From the NCBI RefSeq assembly GCF_018613195.1, contig NZ_JAGGQQ010000007.1, positions 1 through 64,000 on the forward strand: a stretch of DNA of 64,000 nt, written 5' to 3'. Origin of the DNA: Bacillus sp. ISL-45. Its GTDB lineage: Bacteria; Bacillota; Bacilli; Bacillales; Cytobacillaceae. Of the stretch, positions 62,026 through 64,000 are shown one piece after another. The position numbers and the translations under genes were made by a program. Numbering within the stretch: the stretch's first letter is position 1; every line of letters starts with the position of its first letter. The notes under the pieces were generated by a model. That model ran no database searches. It was not told the origin of the DNA and saw only the letters and a list, made by a program, of their open reading frames with translations.

Positions 62026-62196
62026 ATAATCCACCTCCATATATTGTAACCTTCTTAATCTTAACACATATAATATTTTTTATCAAATTTTTAATAATAT
62101 CATAAATTCATTTTCAGTGTCAACTACTTTTTTCTTTAAAAATCAGAAAAAAGCAAAAACAATAGGAATCGTGTCAAATCACCAATAAAAGGAAGG

Positions 62197-62397
62197 TTAA
62201 TTTTCCCGCGTATATTCTGAAACCTCTACTAACCTTAATATTATTATTCTATATAAAACCTTCCTGCACAAATAACACAAAAAGCGACTGCCTTGTTCAG
62301 CAATCGCACCCGTTAGCGAAGCATGGTTCAACATATCCTTGTAATTGTATTTTTCAATAAGTTTATTGTACTCTTCCCGATTAAAATGATTATTCAT
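62197..62397 (-). CDS. Doubtful small ORF running through repeat R3
   Basis: 66 codons starting MNNHFNREEYNKLIEKYNYK with GAGGTGG upstream. From residue 28 the frame is made of repeat R3 (NHASLTGAIAEQGSRFL) and then AT-rich sequence. It may be the remains of a longer gene into which the repeat was fused, or not a gene. Confidence 0.3.
   Translation of the reverse strand: MNNHFNREEYNKLIEKYNYKDMLNHASLTGAIAEQGSRFLCYLCRKVLYRIIILRLVEVSEYTREN
62272..62322 (-). repeat. Dispersed terminator-like repeat R3
   Basis: Minus strand: TTCGCTAACGGGTGCGATTGC-tgaacaa-GGCAGTCGCTTTTT. The GTGCGATTGC/GCAGTCGC stem differs from R1/R2/R4 but the AACGGGTGCG entry is shared. Confidence 0.65.
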
Positions 62398-62477
62398 ATT
62401 CCACCTCAATTCGAATAAAGATTACATTCACCACTTTCAACAAATCACTATTGAACAAACCTGCTCCGTTAGTTTAA

Positions 62478-62936
62478 TTACCGTGAAACGTAACGTTCGA
62501 GTGACAATGTTAAATCTCTGAGTTCATTTATCTCTTCGCTGCTCCAATTATTTCTTTCAACAGCTCTTAGGACCTTTTTAGAAGCTTTAATCAGACTGTT
62601 CCCCAGCTCCTCTAATTTGCAAATTGCAGTGTATTCTATTTCCCTTTTTTCCTTATCAAATTCGAACGACAATTCTATACGAGATGAATCTACTTTTCTT
62701 CCAACAATAACAGGAGTTTCATCCATAAAATCAAACTGGAATGTTTGCCCCATAGAAGAAACTAGCAGTCCTTTAAATGATTTAATCCACCAACATAAAA
62801 TAATTACTACAAAATCAGACCATCCTTGATCGGGAAAATAACGGTGGTAATCAACAACGAAGGTAATGTTCCCTATAATATTTTTGTTGTATTCTAGTGA
62901 TTCTACTTCTACCTCTATAGAAATAGTTTGTTCCAT
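62478..62936 (-). CDS. Hypothetical protein, 152 residues
   Basis: Starts MEQTISIEVEVESLEYNKNI with AAAGGA nine bases upstream. Alternating beta-type strands in the first 110 residues, then two helices with many charged residues (ERNNWSSEEINELRDLTLSLE). A single Trp-rich segment (VVIILCWWIKSFKG) may be a buried strand. I do not recognise the family. It and the next gene upstream share the style of orphan genes ended by R-type repeats. Confidence 0.6.
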   Translation of the reverse strand: MEQTISIEVEVESLEYNKNIIGNITFVVDYHRYFPDQGWSDFVVIILCWWIKSFKGLLVSSMGQTFQFDFMDETPVIVGRKVDSSRIELSFEFDKEKREIEYTAICKLEELGNSLIKASKKVLRAVERNNWSSEEINELRDLTLSLERYVSR

Positions 62937-63014
62937 TATTATCATTCCTTTATCATAAGGATACCGATTAATATTCGTATCCTTATTCAACATTCCTGCA
63001 TCGTTTGTTTAATT

Positions 63015-63071
63015 AGGAATTCAATAAAAAAGGTGCATTATCCTCCCTGGATCAACGCACCCGTTAGCTGA
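63015..63071 (-). repeat. Dispersed terminator-like repeat R4
   Basis: Minus strand: GCTAACGGGTGCGTTGATCC-aggga-GGATAATGCACC then TTTTTTATTGAATTCC. It starts two bases behind the stop of the gene at 63073 and so serves as its terminator. Confidence 0.8.
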
Positions 63072-63072
63072 A

Positions 63073-63705
63073 CTAGCCATTAATTCTTTTTCGCTCTTTT
63101 TCTAATAAATGACTGTACTCTTCAAACTTTAAATATTCATTTAAATGTTCTGCAAAATACCTTGCCTTGTAGAATTTATTGAAAGAGTCGTGCTCACTTT
63201 CAATTTCTTTAAACGCCGTCACCAAATCTGTATATTTCATTAGCCACACTAATCCATCACTTAGGAAAGATTGTTTTATATCGTTTATAACTTCCACGAT
63301 ATTTACTCCATCTGGTTCTATCCACCAAATATCATTTCGCCTTTGTTCAGCAGGATTGTCAAAGTGATTGGTGTAATTAGATTGCTCAATGGTACAGTAT
63401 AACTGTTTTTGTAACTGGCATTGATGGGGTTTGGGTAGTAATTCACCTTTAGTACCAATTTTTATTCCACCGTCTTTAGGTGGAACAAAGTCATAATAAA
63501 TTCCTAATTCTACATACACAGACATAGGGGACCACCCTGTTACATCTGAAAAATACTTTCCAACAGCAGTTATTTCCAATACCCATATACAGTTGTCCTT
63601 CCAACCCCAATTATGTCGAGTATTAACTTTATCAAATCCATTATCTTTTAATGTTGGTGATAAAATTTTTCTAATCACTTTATTTATTTCAGGAGAGCCA
63701 ATCAT
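63073..63705 (-). CDS. DUF4304-like protein
   Basis: 210 residues. The N-terminal KVIRKILSPTLKDNGFDKVNTRHNWGWKDNCIWVLEI and the central YVELGIYYDFVP fit the DUF4304 family of unknown function, often near polymorphic-toxin immunity genes. No membrane segment. The SD before 63705 is GGTGG. Terminated by R4. Confidence 0.7.
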   Translation of the reverse strand: MIGSPEINKVIRKILSPTLKDNGFDKVNTRHNWGWKDNCIWVLEITAVGKYFSDVTGWSPMSVYVELGIYYDFVPPKDGGIKIGTKGELLPKPHQCQLQKQLYCTIEQSNYTNHFDNPAEQRRNDIWWIEPDGVNIVEVINDIKQSFLSDGLVWLMKYTDLVTAFKEIESEHDSFNKFYKARYFAEHLNEYLKFEEYSHLLEKERKRING

Positions 63706-63875
63706 TCTTATTCCACCTCTGAACCCTTTGTTACCATCTATTATAAATCGGTTTCTTATTAAGCTAAACTGCTTCGTTTGTTCAATAAGTAAACCGTCTA
63801 TTATTCAATTATTATCTCTCCTGAAAGCACTCTAAGTTTTTCTTTAGCAATGTCTAGCGCACTGTTTATTTAAAC

Positions 63876-63912
63876 AAATAAAAAGCACAACGTAAATCCA
63901 CGGTGTGCTTCT
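63876..63912 (-). terminator. Terminator of the gene entering from the right
   Basis: Minus-strand AAGCACA-ccgtggatttacgt-TGTGCTTTTTAT: inverted arms AAGCACA/TGTGCTT, T-rich tail. Confidence 0.75.
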
Positions 63913-63921
63913 TCATTCCCT

Positions 63922-64000
63922 TTATTGTTTCGCAACGAGCCAAAATCCAATATAGGACAGTGCAGCTTCCAGTGAGCTTTTAATAGTTATTTCACCGAGC
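63922..64000 (-). CDS. Partial CDS, C-terminal end only
   Basis: A frame entering from the right edge reads LGEITIKSSLEAALSYIGFW and LVAKQ then stop (TAA at 63922-63924). The ending GFWLVAK is common at the C-terminus of methyltransferases, but the fragment is too short to assign. A terminator follows. Confidence 0.5.
   Translation of the reverse strand, partial: LGEITIKSSLEAALSYIGFWLVAKQ

Overview
The window reads as chromosomal DNA of a Bacillaceae member close to Bacillus/Mesobacillus. The left third follows the Bacillus subtilis gene order around trnS and sigB: trnS-like tRNA cluster, sprT (ydcK), cmpA, tex (ydcI), rsbX-sigB-rsbW-rsbV-rsbU-rsbT-rsbS-rsbR, ndoA-ndoAI, alr, ydcC, acpS, ydcA, ydbT-ydbS, cshA, murF, ddl. 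Sporulation genes (cmpA, ydcC, a KinB-like kinase), Shine-Dalgarno sites of the AGGAGG type and sigma-A/sigma-B promoters agree with this. The species itself cannot be fixed from the window.

Layout. 1-1.4 kb: eleven tRNA genes on the minus strand plus a broken tRNA-Asn copy. 1.5-9.4 kb: sprT, cmpA, tex and the complete general-stress regulon, with one clear sigma-B promoter before rsbV and a second candidate before rsbR. 9.7-10.3 kb: twelve-copy 52-bp tandem array. 10.5-24 kb: toxin-antitoxin pair, alanine racemase, lipoprotein, ACP synthase, rhomboid protease, PH-domain pair, UV endonuclease, DEAD-box helicase with a long structured leader, esterase, MurF and Ddl (alr, ddl and murF together serve D-Ala-D-Ala supply for peptidoglycan). 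24.4-30.4 kb: transporters (dicarboxylate symporter, SulP, MFS), universal stress protein, VOC protein. 30.4-34.2 kb: cobalamin uptake/salvage operon under a cobalamin riboswitch. 34.4-43.6 kb: RodA-like SEDS protein, GNAT, TauE, DedA, an ECF sigma/anti-sigma pair with its own promoter, and a multi-repeat membrane channel. 43.7-51.5 kb: MTR kinase and class II aldolase, a membrane histidine kinase, a cold-shock gene, two exported hydrolases. 51.8-64 kb: an accessory stretch, visibly AT-richer, with a NERD protein, remnants that look like a Tn7-type transposon, a group II intron with a frameshifted maturase, orphan small genes, a second cold-shock gene with a broken third copy, and a CdnL/CarD regulator.

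The most unusual content is in the non-coding DNA. Five intergenic tandem arrays of unrelated sequence occur; three of them have a unit of exactly 52 bp, the other two 36 and 20 bp. A 183-bp MITE-like element is present four times, three with perfect 8-bp target duplications. There are two more dispersed hairpin families, a leader upstream of cshA holding a hairpin and a 55-codon open frame, and two cold-shock genes sharing promoter layout and leader sequence. All functional statements come from reading the sequence and recalled family knowledge; no database search was run.
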